Below the pieces are notes generated by a model, which made no database searches, was not told the origin of the DNA, and saw only the letters and a list, made by a program, of their open reading frames with translations. Shown piece after piece: positions 25,246-34,260 of a stretch of 64,000 nucleotides of DNA. The DNA is from Paenibacillus woosongensis. Lineage in GTDB: Bacteria; Bacillota; Bacilli; Paenibacillales; Paenibacillaceae. The stretch's first letter is position 1, and every line of letters starts with the position of its first letter. Position numbers and translations under genes: made by a program. Location: NCBI RefSeq assembly GCF_030122845.1, contig NZ_CP126084.1, positions 806,001 through 870,000 of the forward strand, written 5' to 3'.

Positions 25246-26664
25246 CTATTTTTTCACCGTTTTATTATAGTTGCCAATCTTATCTGTAATCGCTTTGGCG
25301 GCGTCGTCCAGCGCCTGCTTGGTGGATTTGCTGCCGTCGAGCGCTTCTTCGATGGCGCTTTCTACGATTTGGCGGGCCTCCGGGAATACGCCCATGACCG
25401 CACCCTGTGTGGCCAGGCTAGGCTTGCTGGCATGAAGCTGGTCGACCGCCGTCTGGAATTGCGGATATTTGGCCAGATTGTCCTTCACGATCTGCTCGTC
25501 GTAAGCCTTCTTTGTGATCGGGAAGTATCCAGTCGCGATGTGCCATTTGGCTTGCGTCTGCGGCTCGGCGAGGAACTTGATGAACTCCCAGGCAGCCTGC
25601 TGCTCTTCTTCCGGCTTATTATTTAATACCCATAAGCTTGCTCCGCCGATAATGACGCCTCCATCAGAGCTGCCGTCCGGCTTAGGAAGGAACGCAGTGC
25701 CTACCTCGAACTTGTCGCCTACGCTGTCTACGATACCCCGCAGCCCTGCCGTGGAGTCGAGCGTCATGCTGACCTGTCCGGCAACAAAGGCTTTCTTTGT
25801 GTCATCGGTTTTACGTCCAAGATTAATAGCGGCCTGGCTGTCGATGAGGCTCTTCCACCATTCCAGTGTTTTTACGCCGGCCTCTTCGTTGACGAGAGAC
25901 TGGGTTGCCGCAGCGCTGCGGCCGTTGCCGTTGTCGACGTACTCAGCCCCTTGATTCGCGAAAAACTGCTCCATAAACCAGCCGTAAATGGCAAAGGAGG
26001 CGGGGGCTCCGTTTTTGCTCAGCGCTTCGGCTGCTTTTTTCAACTCCTCATAAGTGGCTGGTGCTTTGTCGGGATCAAGGCCTGCGGCTTTGAACAAGTC
26101 CTTGTTGTAGTACAGAATCGGGTTCGAAGTATTAAAGGGCATGGAATACTGCTTGCCATCGAACGTATAGTAATTCATAATATTTTCTTCCAAATGGCTG
26201 AGATCGTAATTCTCTGCATCGATGAATTGCTGTACCGGGGTAATGGCACCGGAATCGATCATGAAGCGGGAGCCGATCTCATACACCTGGATGAGGGACG
26301 GGCCCGATTTGGAATCCATCGAGGCTTTCATTTTATTCAAGCTCTCGTCGTAAGTGCCCTGGAAGATCGCTTCAACCTCCACCTTGTCCTGGGAAGCATT
26401 GAAATCAGCCACTAGCTGATCTGCGGCAGTGCCAAGCTCGCCGCCCATCGAGTGCCACCATACGACCTTCGTTTTGCCCGCTGGTGCCGCATTACCGCCG
26501 CTTTTTGCGCTGCCGGAACCAGCCGCATTGCTGGCCGAGGCTTCTCCGCCCGTGCCGGTTCCTGAATTTCCCCCGGCTCCGCCGCAGGCGGATGCGAGCA
26601 TGGACAGCAGCAAAATCGTGATCAGCAAAAATGAGCGCTTAAGCTTGAACGGTTTCGGTTTCAT
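25246..26664 (-). CDS. ugpB: UgpB-like sugar-phosphate ABC transporter binding lipoprotein
   Basis: A lipoprotein signal (LLSMLASACGG) leads into an extracellular solute-binding domain. It tracks UgpB through WWHSMGGELGTAADQL, LIQVYEIGSRFM, PFNTSNPILYYNKDLFK, IIGGASLWVLNN and ATGYFPITKKAYD. UgpB binds sn-glycerol-3-phosphate or its diesters, so this is the likely cargo, though related sugars cannot be excluded. ATG 26664 fits the GGGAG site; a longer frame from 26703 adds 13 residues before the signal. The two permease genes lie upstream in the same operon. Confidence 0.85.
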   Translation of the reverse strand: MKPKPFKLKRSFLLITILLLSMLASACGGAGGNSGTGTGGEASASNAAGSGSAKSGGNAAPAGKTKVVWWHSMGGELGTAADQLVADFNASQDKVEVEAIFQGTYDESLNKMKASMDSKSGPSLIQVYEIGSRFMIDSGAITPVQQFIDAENYDLSHLEENIMNYYTFDGKQYSMPFNTSNPILYYNKDLFKAAGLDPDKAPATYEELKKAAEALSKNGAPASFAIYGWFMEQFFANQGAEYVDNGNGRSAAATQSLVNEEAGVKTLEWWKSLIDSQAAINLGRKTDDTKKAFVAGQVSMTLDSTAGLRGIVDSVGDKFEVGTAFLPKPDGSSDGGVIIGGASLWVLNNKPEEEQQAAWEFIKFLAEPQTQAKWHIATGYFPITKKAYDEQIVKDNLAKYPQFQTAVDQLHASKPSLATQGAVMGVFPEARQIVESAIEEALDGSKSTKQALDDAAKAITDKIGNYNKTVKK

Positions 26665-26748
26665 TTGGTTTCTTCTCTCCCTTTTGATCTGCATTAGAAT
26701 CATTTATAATCATCCGCCCGTCAGGACGGGAGTTGCTGTATAGAAAAG

Positions 26749-27579
26749 CTATCCCTTGATCGCCCCGGCCGTTAACCCGCGAACAAGCTGCTTTAGCCCG
26801 AGGACGATGAGCAGCAGGGAAGGCAGCAGCACGAGTGCAACTCCGGCAAGAACAACGTTCCAGGCGGTCATTTCCTCAAACTGCAGCATGCTGATGCCGA
26901 TTTGCACGGTGCGCATATTGGCGGTGTTCGTAATGAGCAGCGGCCATAAATAACTATTCCAGGTGTTCAGGAACACGTATACGGCCAGCGTCGCGAGGCC
27001 CGGCCTGGCCAGCGGCAGAACGATGCCGGCGAAGTAGCGCGTATGACCGCAACCGTCGATGCGTGCCGCTTCGAACAGCTCCCGGGGCAGCTGCAGAAAA
27101 AATTGCCGCAGCAGGAATACGCCAAAAGCGGATGCAAGGAAAGGGAAGGCGAGCCCGGGATAAGAATCGAGCCAGTTCCATGATTTGATCAAGAGGAAAT
27201 TCGGGATCATCGTCACTTCCCAAGGAATCATCATCGTTGATAGAAAGACCGCGAACCAGAACGCCTTGCCGCGAAAAGTGATGAAAGCGAAGGCATAGGC
27301 GGCCAGGCTGGCCGTAACGAGCTGCCCCAGCATGACGAGCGTCGAGACGAGGAAGCTGTTCGCGATGAAGCGAAACACCGGGATCATCCGGACCACGGCT
27401 TCCAGGCTGCCCCAATACAAACTGGACGGGAAGAGGGCCGGAGGGAACTGGCTCGTCTCTTCCGGCGTCATGAAAACCGAGAGAAAGGTGTACAGCAGCG
27501 GATAGATAATGAACAGCGACAGCAAGCACAGGAAGAAATATACTGTGCCGTGGCGCAGCAGCGGACGGAACAGTGTCAT
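26749..27579 (-). CDS. ugpE: UgpE-like ABC transporter permease
   Basis: A MalG-type permease of 276 residues with six membrane segments and the EAA loop ELFEAARIDGCGHTRYF that contacts the ATPase. It overlaps ugpA by four bases and precedes ugpB by 85. No ATPase (UgpC/MsmK) is present in the operon. Gram-positive sugar importers commonly share one encoded elsewhere. Confidence 0.87.
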   Translation of the reverse strand: MTLFRPLLRHGTVYFFLCLLSLFIIYPLLYTFLSVFMTPEETSQFPPALFPSSLYWGSLEAVVRMIPVFRFIANSFLVSTLVMLGQLVTASLAAYAFAFITFRGKAFWFAVFLSTMMIPWEVTMIPNFLLIKSWNWLDSYPGLAFPFLASAFGVFLLRQFFLQLPRELFEAARIDGCGHTRYFAGIVLPLARPGLATLAVYVFLNTWNSYLWPLLITNTANMRTVQIGISMLQFEEMTAWNVVLAGVALVLLPSLLLIVLGLKQLVRGLTAGAIKG

Positions 27580-28532
27580 TGATAATGCACCTTCTTTTCC
27601 AAAATGGTGAACTGAATGAGCGTCAAGGCCAGAATAAGCAGAAACAGGATGATGGCCATGGCGCTGCCCGTACCGAATTGGTAATTGACGAAGGCTTCCT
27701 TGTAAATGGAATAGACGAACACTTCAGTTGAGCCTGCAGGGCCGCCTTTCGTCAAAATATGCATTTGCCCAAACGCCTGAAATGAACCGATGACCGAGAC
27801 GATCAGCAGAAAGAAGAGCGTAGGCGACAATAAAGGCAAAATGATGCGGATAAACGTGCGAATGGATCCCGCTCCGTCTACCTTGGCGCTGTCGTACATA
27901 TCCTCAGGAATGCCTTGCAGGCCGCTGAGCAATACGATGAAATTAAAGCCGGAATTCATCCAGATTGTCATGACGGAAATCGATATCAGCGCCCAGCGCG
28001 AATCGGTCAGCCATTGTACCGCGGGAAGCCCCGCCAGATCGAGGAAATAATTGAACATCCCCAGCGTAGGATGGAACAGCATCATCCAGATGACCGCCGA
28101 GGTGCTGACCGAGACGGCGAGAGGAAGAGAGAATATAAACTGAAACAGGCGCATCCCTTTGAGGCGGGAATGGGCGAGCGCAGCCATGATCAGGCCGAGG
28201 GCAAGCCCGCCCGGAACGGTGAGCAGCACAAACTTTCCAGTAACCTCCAGGCTGTTCCAGAACTGGGCCGAGCCCAGGAGCTGCCTGAAATTGTCCAGTC
28301 CGACGTAAGCCGCGATCTTGCCCCGCGGATCGGTCAGGAAGAAGCTGAGGTATACCGATTTAACGAGGGGATATAAGAGAAAAAGGCCGAAAATTACGAT
28401 GGACGGAGCGAGAAAAAGATAAGCCAGCGCATGCTCCTTCAAGCTTGCCGTTAACCCTCTCCGATGAGCAGACTTATAGGAGCGAGCGGCGACTGCAGCA
28501 GGAGCTGGTGCGTTTCGGACGGTGGTGTTCAT
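27576..28532 (-). CDS. ugpA: UgpA-like ABC transporter permease
   Basis: A MalF-type permease of 318 residues with a basic cytoplasmic start, six membrane segments and the EAA loop MYDSAKVDGAGSIRTF. It is the first gene of the ugpA-ugpE-ugpB operon. With ugpB it gives a complete importer apart from the ATPase. The operon sits inside the EET region but has no evident functional link, except that glycerol-3-phosphate is an electron donor. Confidence 0.87.
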   Translation of the reverse strand: MNTTVRNAPAPAAVAARSYKSAHRRGLTASLKEHALAYLFLAPSIVIFGLFLLYPLVKSVYLSFFLTDPRGKIAAYVGLDNFRQLLGSAQFWNSLEVTGKFVLLTVPGGLALGLIMAALAHSRLKGMRLFQFIFSLPLAVSVSTSAVIWMMLFHPTLGMFNYFLDLAGLPAVQWLTDSRWALISISVMTIWMNSGFNFIVLLSGLQGIPEDMYDSAKVDGAGSIRTFIRIILPLLSPTLFFLLIVSVIGSFQAFGQMHILTKGGPAGSTEVFVYSIYKEAFVNYQFGTGSAMAIILFLLILALTLIQFTILEKKVHYQ

Positions 28533-28777
28533 AGCGGTTCCCTCCTTGACTAGCGTACAAAGATCATCCCTAGTTTAGACAGGGGGAATTAACATGGCAT
28601 CAACGTGGGGTTAAGCTGCCGTTAAATTTTTGGGAGATCACGATAAAAAGATAGAAAAATAGAAACTATACTGATGAACTAAAGGCGGCTGCAGGCAAGG
28701 AGAGCAAAGCTTCGAACCTATATCGTCCAGAAAATTTGGGAACAGCTGGGATTGCAGCAGCATTTTACGCATTTGTC

Positions 28778-29030
28778 CGCATTCATTCCATAGGTTCACC
28801 TTAATTTAAATGGATTTTTAGCAGTTAGTTACTGCGTCAAGAAAGGGGAAGTAGATTTAAATGTATTTCATGTCATTAATAAGGAAGATAGCCATTATGG
28901 ACTGGATTCTTGATTTTAGGTGCATAAGATCCATCTAATCCCCTGAAACATGCGCATAGAGCATAATTAGCTACATGAATTCCATCTAGTGTGAGACACA
29001 GCTTAGTGCACGCAGCGATATAAGGAATAT
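28778..29030 (+). mobile_element. MITE-like intergenic repeat, copy A (degraded)
   Basis: About 250 bases match, in reverse-complement sense, the element at 33929-34189. Shared blocks include AGATTTAAATGTATTTCATG, TGGATTCTTGATTTTAGGTG and ATGAATTCCATCTA. The terminal repeats of this copy are worn (ATAGGTTCACCTTA at the left, GATATAAGGAATA at the right). It carries no gene and fills the space between ugpA and dmkB. Confidence 0.7.
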
Positions 29031-29090
29031 TTACGTAATTGCCCCACATTCATTTCAATAGTTCATAGAAAATAGAAGAAGAAAAATAGA

Positions 29091-29125
29091 AGAAGACACC
29101 TCAATGATGACGAGAGGTGTCTTCT
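29091..29125 (-). terminator. Terminator of the dmkB transcript
   Basis: AGAAGACACCTC (29091-29102) and GAGGTGTCTTCT (29114-29125) form a perfect 12-bp stem. Read on the minus strand it is followed by TCTATTTTTCTT. Confidence 0.8.
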
Positions 29126-29149
29126 ATTGAATATAACAGAACCTGCGAC

Positions 29150-30130
29150 TTATTTATCCCGGCCCCCAAAGAAGCTGAGCAGCGCCTGTAAATCCCGGTG
29201 GGCCGGATAGCTGCTTAATTGATCGATGATTTGCTGCGCCTCGTCCAAATACTGCTGGCTTAACGCCTCGGTTTGCTGGAGCGCCCCGCAGCTTTGAATT
29301 GCGGCAATGACTTCGTTCGTATACTCGGCCGGCGTATGAGCGCCAATCGCCCGGATTCTAGGTGCAAGCCCTTCATTTTGCAGTGCGAACAGGACGGGGA
29401 GCGTCACTTGGCCGCTGCGCAGGTCGCTGCCCGCAGGTTTGCCCAGCTTCGCCGAGGACTGGGTGAAATCCAGAATATCGTCGCGAATTTGGAAGGACAT
29501 GCCCAGCTTCTCCCCGAAGCTGTACAGCAGGCCAGCCGTTTCCTCGTCTGCACTGGCAGACAGCGCTCCGATCCGCAGGCAGGCGGCCATGAGCTGGGCG
29601 GTTTTATTTTTTGATTTTTCCAAGTATTGCTCAATCGTTACGTCGTAATCAAACAGATGGGATAATTGCTGATATTCACCCAGGCAGAGCTGCGTCGTAA
29701 CCAGGGAAGACAGTTCGTAAGCATAGCGTTCGCGTTCTGCGGAATAGGCGGAGATCAGCTCGATTACCCGGGCCGACATATAATTGCCGACGTGGATCGC
29801 GCGGTTGATCCCAAGCTTGATATGCATCGCTTTGTCGCCCCGCCGAACAGGAGAGTCGTCGATGACGTCGTCATGGATCAGAGAAGCGGCATGAATGAAT
29901 TCGGCGGCAGCGGCCAATCGCCATGTCTTGCGTTCGTCAGGCGCGGGGCCGAAGCGGCTTCCTACGATCACCATTAGAGGACGTACACGCTTGCCGCCCG
30001 AGCGGATTAGTTCGAGGATGCTGCGGGCCAGCTCCGAGGAGCGGGGAACATCCTTGTCAAACTTCACCATATTCTCGATTTCCTTATCTACCGCTCTAAG
30101 GGAGATGCCGAGCTGTTCATGCAGGTTCAT
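29150..30130 (-). CDS. dmkB: DmkB, polyprenyl diphosphate synthase
   Basis: ATG 30130 follows AGGAGGGG and is preferred over a longer frame from 30181. The 326 residues carry both aspartate-rich motifs of trans-prenyl synthases: IHDDVIDD (first DDxxD, about residue 87) and FQIRDDILD (second, about 217), plus the GGKRVRP motif that binds isopentenyl diphosphate. In the Listeria EET locus DmkB makes the side chain that DmkA attaches. The upstream gene encodes a HepS-like small subunit, so this may be the catalytic HepT-like half of a heterodimer. The gene order with ndh2 and pplA on the same strand supports the EET role. Confidence 0.88.
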   Translation of the reverse strand: MNLHEQLGISLRAVDKEIENMVKFDKDVPRSSELARSILELIRSGGKRVRPLMVIVGSRFGPAPDERKTWRLAAAAEFIHAASLIHDDVIDDSPVRRGDKAMHIKLGINRAIHVGNYMSARVIELISAYSAERERYAYELSSLVTTQLCLGEYQQLSHLFDYDVTIEQYLEKSKNKTAQLMAACLRIGALSASADEETAGLLYSFGEKLGMSFQIRDDILDFTQSSAKLGKPAGSDLRSGQVTLPVLFALQNEGLAPRIRAIGAHTPAEYTNEVIAAIQSCGALQQTEALSQQYLDEAQQIIDQLSSYPAHRDLQALLSFFGGRDK

Positions 30131-30192
30131 CCTGTTCCCCTCCTCGTTGTAAGTCACCGCTAAAATAACATAGTCGCCCAACCGTTAAATCG

Positions 30193-30645
30193 CTAAATCG
30201 CCTTTCGGGTAGTGTTGCGATGATGCTCCAGGCGGAGGAATACTTCAAAGGCTGTCGCCAACCGTTCATCTTCCGGACGTTCCTCGACGCGCTTGATTTG
30301 AATTTGTTTGACCGTAGGGGCCAAATGGGTGAGGAGATTGAATTCCTCATAGCGCAGGCATTGCTGCACATAGAAGCTGTATAAATAATCGCCGTCCAGC
30401 ACTTTGCGGGTGAGCTCGTCGCCGGGCTCAAGCAAATTGCAATCCCGATGGCGCTGGAGTGCGAGCTTAATTGCGATGTAAATGGAGAGCAAGCGAATTT
30501 GCCGCTCTGCCGGCAAATCATATTGTATGAGAAGATGGGCAACAGGCAGCGCATCCTCACGTCTCAAATCAAGGATAATGCCGGTGTCGGGCGAGATGTC
30601 GCCCTGCAATAAATGACAAGCATCTTGAACGAGAGCAGTAATCAT
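30193..30645 (-). CDS. HepS-like small subunit of polyprenyl diphosphate synthase
   Basis: ATG 30645 has AGGAGTG ahead and is preferred to the GTG nine bases earlier. The 150-residue soluble protein contains the pattern LDGDYLYSFYVQQC followed by an alpha-helical stretch ending IKRVEE. This resembles the second half of heptaprenyl diphosphate synthase component I (HepS), where GDYxSGLYY is conserved. It is much shorter than HepS (about 250), so the call is by pattern and by its place directly upstream of dmkB. Role by inference: sets chain length or activates DmkB. Confidence 0.6.
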   Translation of the reverse strand: MITALVQDACHLLQGDISPDTGIILDLRREDALPVAHLLIQYDLPAERQIRLLSIYIAIKLALQRHRDCNLLEPGDELTRKVLDGDYLYSFYVQQCLRYEEFNLLTHLAPTVKQIQIKRVEERPEDERLATAFEVFLRLEHHRNTTRKAI

Positions 30646-30808
30646 AAGAAACACTCCTTAACAAGCAGGTAGGGTTTGCAGGGGATTTCGCACCGATATC
30701 GGCGGTTTCATATCCACTAACGAAAGTTCTTGGTTAAAAATCAGAGTAATGCGCGGCAACCGCACATTACTCTGGAATAAGGGGCATAACTGTGTGCAGT
30801 TGTAATGC

Positions 30809-32689
30809 TTAATCCGTATAAAGATACCATCTGCGAACGAGCGGTATTCTCTTCCAATGCTTCTTGAGCCAAGGCAGTACGTAGTAGTCAAGTCCAAACA
30901 TGCTGCCCGATCCGCCGATCAGCGCTACGCCAGCCGTCATGTACCAGAGCATTTCGCCCGATGCCATGCTTGAGGACCAGATCATGATGCCCAGTCCAAC
31001 CGTGACAATGGAGGACACTGCGGTGAACAGGCCGACAATGAGCAGGAGACCGATAATGATTTCTGCAAATACCATCCCGGTCTGGAATACGGTCGCAAGT
31101 CCGGTATATCCGCCGTCGGAAGTATAGAAGAAGAGACCCATAAACCAGTTCACCGTATTCGTGACAAATCCGGGTACCGGAAGTGCCGTAACAGCGGTGG
31201 ATGCACTTTCTACTGCGGATGCGGCCGTTTGAGCGTCAACGGTTGTTGTTACGGCCTGAGCCGCTTCGCTTGCTGCCGAGATCGCGTCGCCGGCATTTGG
31301 AGCTGCCGGGATCAGGAAGATATCGGAAGGGTTCTTGAGCACTTTAGGCAGCTTGTCGAGACCTTCCTGCAGCCATTTGTAGCCGACGAATACCCGGAGC
31401 GGCAGCAGCCAGAAGTTAGGCGAACGCTTAGAGAAATGGCCGCCTACGAAGCTTCGGCGATTGTTCACGTGGAAAAATTCATGCATCATATAAGTCCATA
31501 CTTTATTGAAGCCTACCACCGTAAACAGATAGTACATATTAATCAAGTGCTTGAAGAGCATCGCCATGAATCCGCTGACCATGAACATCTTATTCGGCAA
31601 TCCGACATTCGCTACGCCGTAGCGGCTGCCGATGCAGACCATCGTACCGTGGAAGCCCGGCTTGTAGGATTTTTTCGGCTTGCCCTTGACGTCAGCATAG
31701 ATGTTATGGGCAATGAGCGGACCCGCTTGCTCGGCGTTCTCAACCATTTGCGGAACTGGACGCGTCTCGCCTTCAGGGATGTAGAAAATGTTGTCCCCAA
31801 CGATGTACACATCCTCATGATCCACGCTTTGCAGCTTATCGTTGGTTACGATCCGCTTGCGGCCTTCCTGCTGCACGTCGAGCTTGCCGACGAGGTCGGA
31901 GCCTTCAACACCCGCCGTCCAGACGATTGTCGCCGCTTCAAGCTCCTTCTCTCCGAGCAGGACGCTCGATTTGGTAACGCCGGTAATTTTGGCGCTCGTT
32001 ACGATTTCGACGTTCATTTTGTTCAGGCGTTTGACCGCCTTGCCGATCAGTTTGTCAGGGAGAATCGGCAGAATTTTTGGCGCCATATCCGCCACGACGA
32101 GGCGAACCTCGCTCGGATCGATGTAGAATTCCTTGCACAGCTCATCGCGGAATTCGGCAAGCTCGCCAACGAGCTCTACGCCGGTAAAGCCTGCTCCGAC
32201 GACGACGAAGGAAAGCTTCTTCTTGCGGATCGCCGGATCCGTTTCCTTGGCAGCTTCGCTGAACATGCGGCGAACCTGTATTTTCAATTTAACGGCGTCC
32301 TCATAGGACCATAAGGTCATCGCATGCTCCTCGGCGCCTGGAATGCCGAAGAACGTTGGCTTACAGCCGGAACCGATAACGAGATAATCGTACTTGTAAG
32401 TTTGTTTTTTGGAGCGAAGCTCTTTCGCTTTAAAATCAATGTTGTCGATGTAGTCCAGGACGACATCCACTTTCTGTCCCGCGAAAATCTTCTTCAAATC
32501 AATTTGAATGGAATCCTCGGGTGCCCGGTTTGCCGCGACTTCGTGCAATTCCGTCAGCAGCGTATGGTACGGGTTCTTGTCAATCAGCTGGATTTCGACG
32601 TCTTTGTCTTTTTTGAACAATTTGGCTAGGTGCTTCGACGTGACGACACCACCGTAACCGCCGCCAAGAACGACTATTTTCTTCAACAT
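30809..32689 (-). CDS. ndh2: Ndh2, type II NADH dehydrogenase with membrane C-terminal extension
   Basis: ATG 32689 (with AAGGTG) is preferred over the GTG two codons earlier. Residues 1 to about 400 form a classic NDH-2: IVVLGGGYGGV for FAD, FVVVGAGFTGVELVGELAEF for NADH, and VYIVGD. Residues about 400-626 add several membrane helices, including a DoxX-like part (FVGYKWLQEGLDKLPK) and a terminal WYLYTD. Ordinary NDH-2 enzymes are about 400 residues. The membrane extension is the hallmark of Ndh2 from Gram-positive EET loci, where it passes electrons from NADH to demethylmenaquinone. It lies between dmkB/hepS-like and pplA on the same strand. Confidence 0.92.
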   Translation of the reverse strand: MLKKIVVLGGGYGGVVTSKHLAKLFKKDKDVEIQLIDKNPYHTLLTELHEVAANRAPEDSIQIDLKKIFAGQKVDVVLDYIDNIDFKAKELRSKKQTYKYDYLVIGSGCKPTFFGIPGAEEHAMTLWSYEDAVKLKIQVRRMFSEAAKETDPAIRKKKLSFVVVGAGFTGVELVGELAEFRDELCKEFYIDPSEVRLVVADMAPKILPILPDKLIGKAVKRLNKMNVEIVTSAKITGVTKSSVLLGEKELEAATIVWTAGVEGSDLVGKLDVQQEGRKRIVTNDKLQSVDHEDVYIVGDNIFYIPEGETRPVPQMVENAEQAGPLIAHNIYADVKGKPKKSYKPGFHGTMVCIGSRYGVANVGLPNKMFMVSGFMAMLFKHLINMYYLFTVVGFNKVWTYMMHEFFHVNNRRSFVGGHFSKRSPNFWLLPLRVFVGYKWLQEGLDKLPKVLKNPSDIFLIPAAPNAGDAISAASEAAQAVTTTVDAQTAASAVESASTAVTALPVPGFVTNTVNWFMGLFFYTSDGGYTGLATVFQTGMVFAEIIIGLLLIVGLFTAVSSIVTVGLGIMIWSSSMASGEMLWYMTAGVALIGGSGSMFGLDYYVLPWLKKHWKRIPLVRRWYLYTD

Positions 32690-32733
32690 ATTCACCTTCT
32701 TACTTTAGGCTGGTAATCGTGGAGATGTGTTGC

Positions 32734-32830
32734 TATATAAGTTGAACTGTTGAATTCGATGTGGGGCAAGTACGTAAAATGTTCATTTTTCTCCCTTGCC
32801 CGCATCTCATTCTTTAGTTCATCTTATATA
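32734..32830. repeat. Inverted repeat in the pplA-ndh2 spacer
   Basis: TATATAAGTTGAACT (32734-32748) faces AGTTCATCTTATATA (32816-32830), a 15-bp inverted repeat with one mismatch. The same motif forms the ends of the MITE-like element at 33929. A short inner stem (GGGGCAAG/CTTGCCC) may terminate pplA transcription. Confidence 0.65.
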
Positions 32831-32845
32831 GCGAATGAATTAGTA

Positions 32846-33754
32846 TTATTTCGCTTGTTCCAGTGCTTTTGCAGCAAGATCGTAGTACGATTTCAAGCTG
32901 ATCGATACGCCGGAGATGGCATCTGTTTTGCCTTCGTCATTGAAGCTAACCGCAGCTGGATCTTGTTTCTCAACCAGGTATTGCTCGGCTTTGGCTGCTT
33001 GCTCGTGCCATTCCGCTTGCGCGCCGCCGTTAGCTACCATACCGTATTTGCCGTCGATGGAGTTTTGTCTTTTGTCTTCACCAGCTTCGTTCACACCGCT
33101 GAAGTTCACTCGGACGATGTTCCCAGCGGATACGATGACATCAACGGTTTCTTTCCAGCCGGATTTCTCGGCGAACTTGTCAGCTTCAGCGTGGTAGTTG
33201 CCGTCTTTATAAGGTCCTGGCTGGATTGGACCAGCAGCAAGTGCCTTGTCGGCCAGATCGAACAATTCGTTAACATGGATGGATACGCCGGAAATAGCGT
33301 CTGTTCTGCCTTCATCGTCAAGCGTTACAGCTTTTGTATCCTGCTTTTCAATGAGGAAAGCGATCGCTTTGGCTGCTTGCTCGTGCCATTCTGCTTGTGC
33401 ATTCCCTTTTTCCTTCATGCCATATTTGCCTTGCTCGGAGTAAGTGACTTTGTCTACCGGAACGGTTGCGTTGGTGCCGTTCCATTCCACATCGGTGATT
33501 TTGCCGCCTTCAACCTGCAGCTTCACGAAATATTGCCAGCCGGTTTTTGGATCTTCTTTGTCTAGTGCGAAGTACAGACCGTCTTGATACTTGCCTTCCG
33601 CAGCAGGAGCCTCGGCAGCAGTGTTAGTAGAGCTGTTCTCGGCAGCTGGAGCGTTGTTGGCCGGCTCCGCCGTATTAGCTTCATTTTTGGCCCCGCACCC
33701 TGCAAGAAGTCCTAGCAGTAAAGCGCTGCATAGTAGAATGGATGCTTTTTTCAT
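32846..33754 (-). CDS. pplA: PplA, lipoprotein with two FMN-binding domains
   Basis: The signal LLLGLLAGC gives lipidation at Cys20. An A/N/E-rich linker follows (to about residue 53), then two tandem FMN_bind repeats. Each repeat contains AEWHEQAAKA, an E-K-Q-D segment and the flavinylation motif DAISGVS (residues 152-158 and 278-284). In Listeria PplA is flavinylated by FmnB at such motifs and carries electrons to iron outside the cell. Here both motifs have Ser instead of the more common Thr of SGAT. No other domain is present. ATG 33754 is clear. It ends the dmkB-hepS-ndh2-pplA block. Confidence 0.92.
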   Translation of the reverse strand: MKKASILLCSALLLGLLAGCGAKNEANTAEPANNAPAAENSSTNTAAEAPAAEGKYQDGLYFALDKEDPKTGWQYFVKLQVEGGKITDVEWNGTNATVPVDKVTYSEQGKYGMKEKGNAQAEWHEQAAKAIAFLIEKQDTKAVTLDDEGRTDAISGVSIHVNELFDLADKALAAGPIQPGPYKDGNYHAEADKFAEKSGWKETVDVIVSAGNIVRVNFSGVNEAGEDKRQNSIDGKYGMVANGGAQAEWHEQAAKAEQYLVEKQDPAAVSFNDEGKTDAISGVSISLKSYYDLAAKALEQAK

Positions 33755-33928
33755 GTTAAATGACCTCCAAATAATAAAATTGTATATATTAAAATGTGAA
33801 CCATTTTAATAACATGGGGGATATTTAATAAGGAAATTCAGGTGTCCAGGACAAACAAGCAAGCAAATACCTATGAACGCGGCTGTTCCCAGATTTTTTG
33901 GATGATTTAGGTTCGCCTGTACCAATCT

Positions 33929-34189
33929 ATAGTTCAGCTTATATAAGCTGCGTGCCACTAAGCAGTGAGCCATTAAGCGGTGTCATATAATAGATGGAAT
34001 TCATGTATCTAACTCAGCCCAAAACGCATGTTTCAAGGGATTAAATGGATTTTATGCACCTAAAATCAAGAATCCAGCCCAGGATGGCCATCTCCCCTCT
34101 TTTAATGACATGAAATACATTTAAATCTGCCTTCCCTTCCTTGTCGCCGAAACTAGCTGCAATAAATCCATTTATACAAGTTGAACTAT
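33929..34189 (-). mobile_element. MITE-like repeat element, copy B with terminal inverted repeats
   Basis: The ends are ATAGTTCAGCTTATATAA (33929-33946) and, inverted, ATAGTTCAACTTGTATAA (34172-34189), matching at 16 of 18 positions. The 261-base interior has no gene and is homologous in reverse orientation to the stretch at 28778-29030. It lies upstream of pplA. No clear target-site duplication was seen. Confidence 0.75.
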
Positions 34190-34260
34190 GGAATTGAATG
34201 TTGAAAAAGGCTGGAAATCCTTTGTTTGAGGAAAGTTTAGCATATAAAAAAAAGCATATA

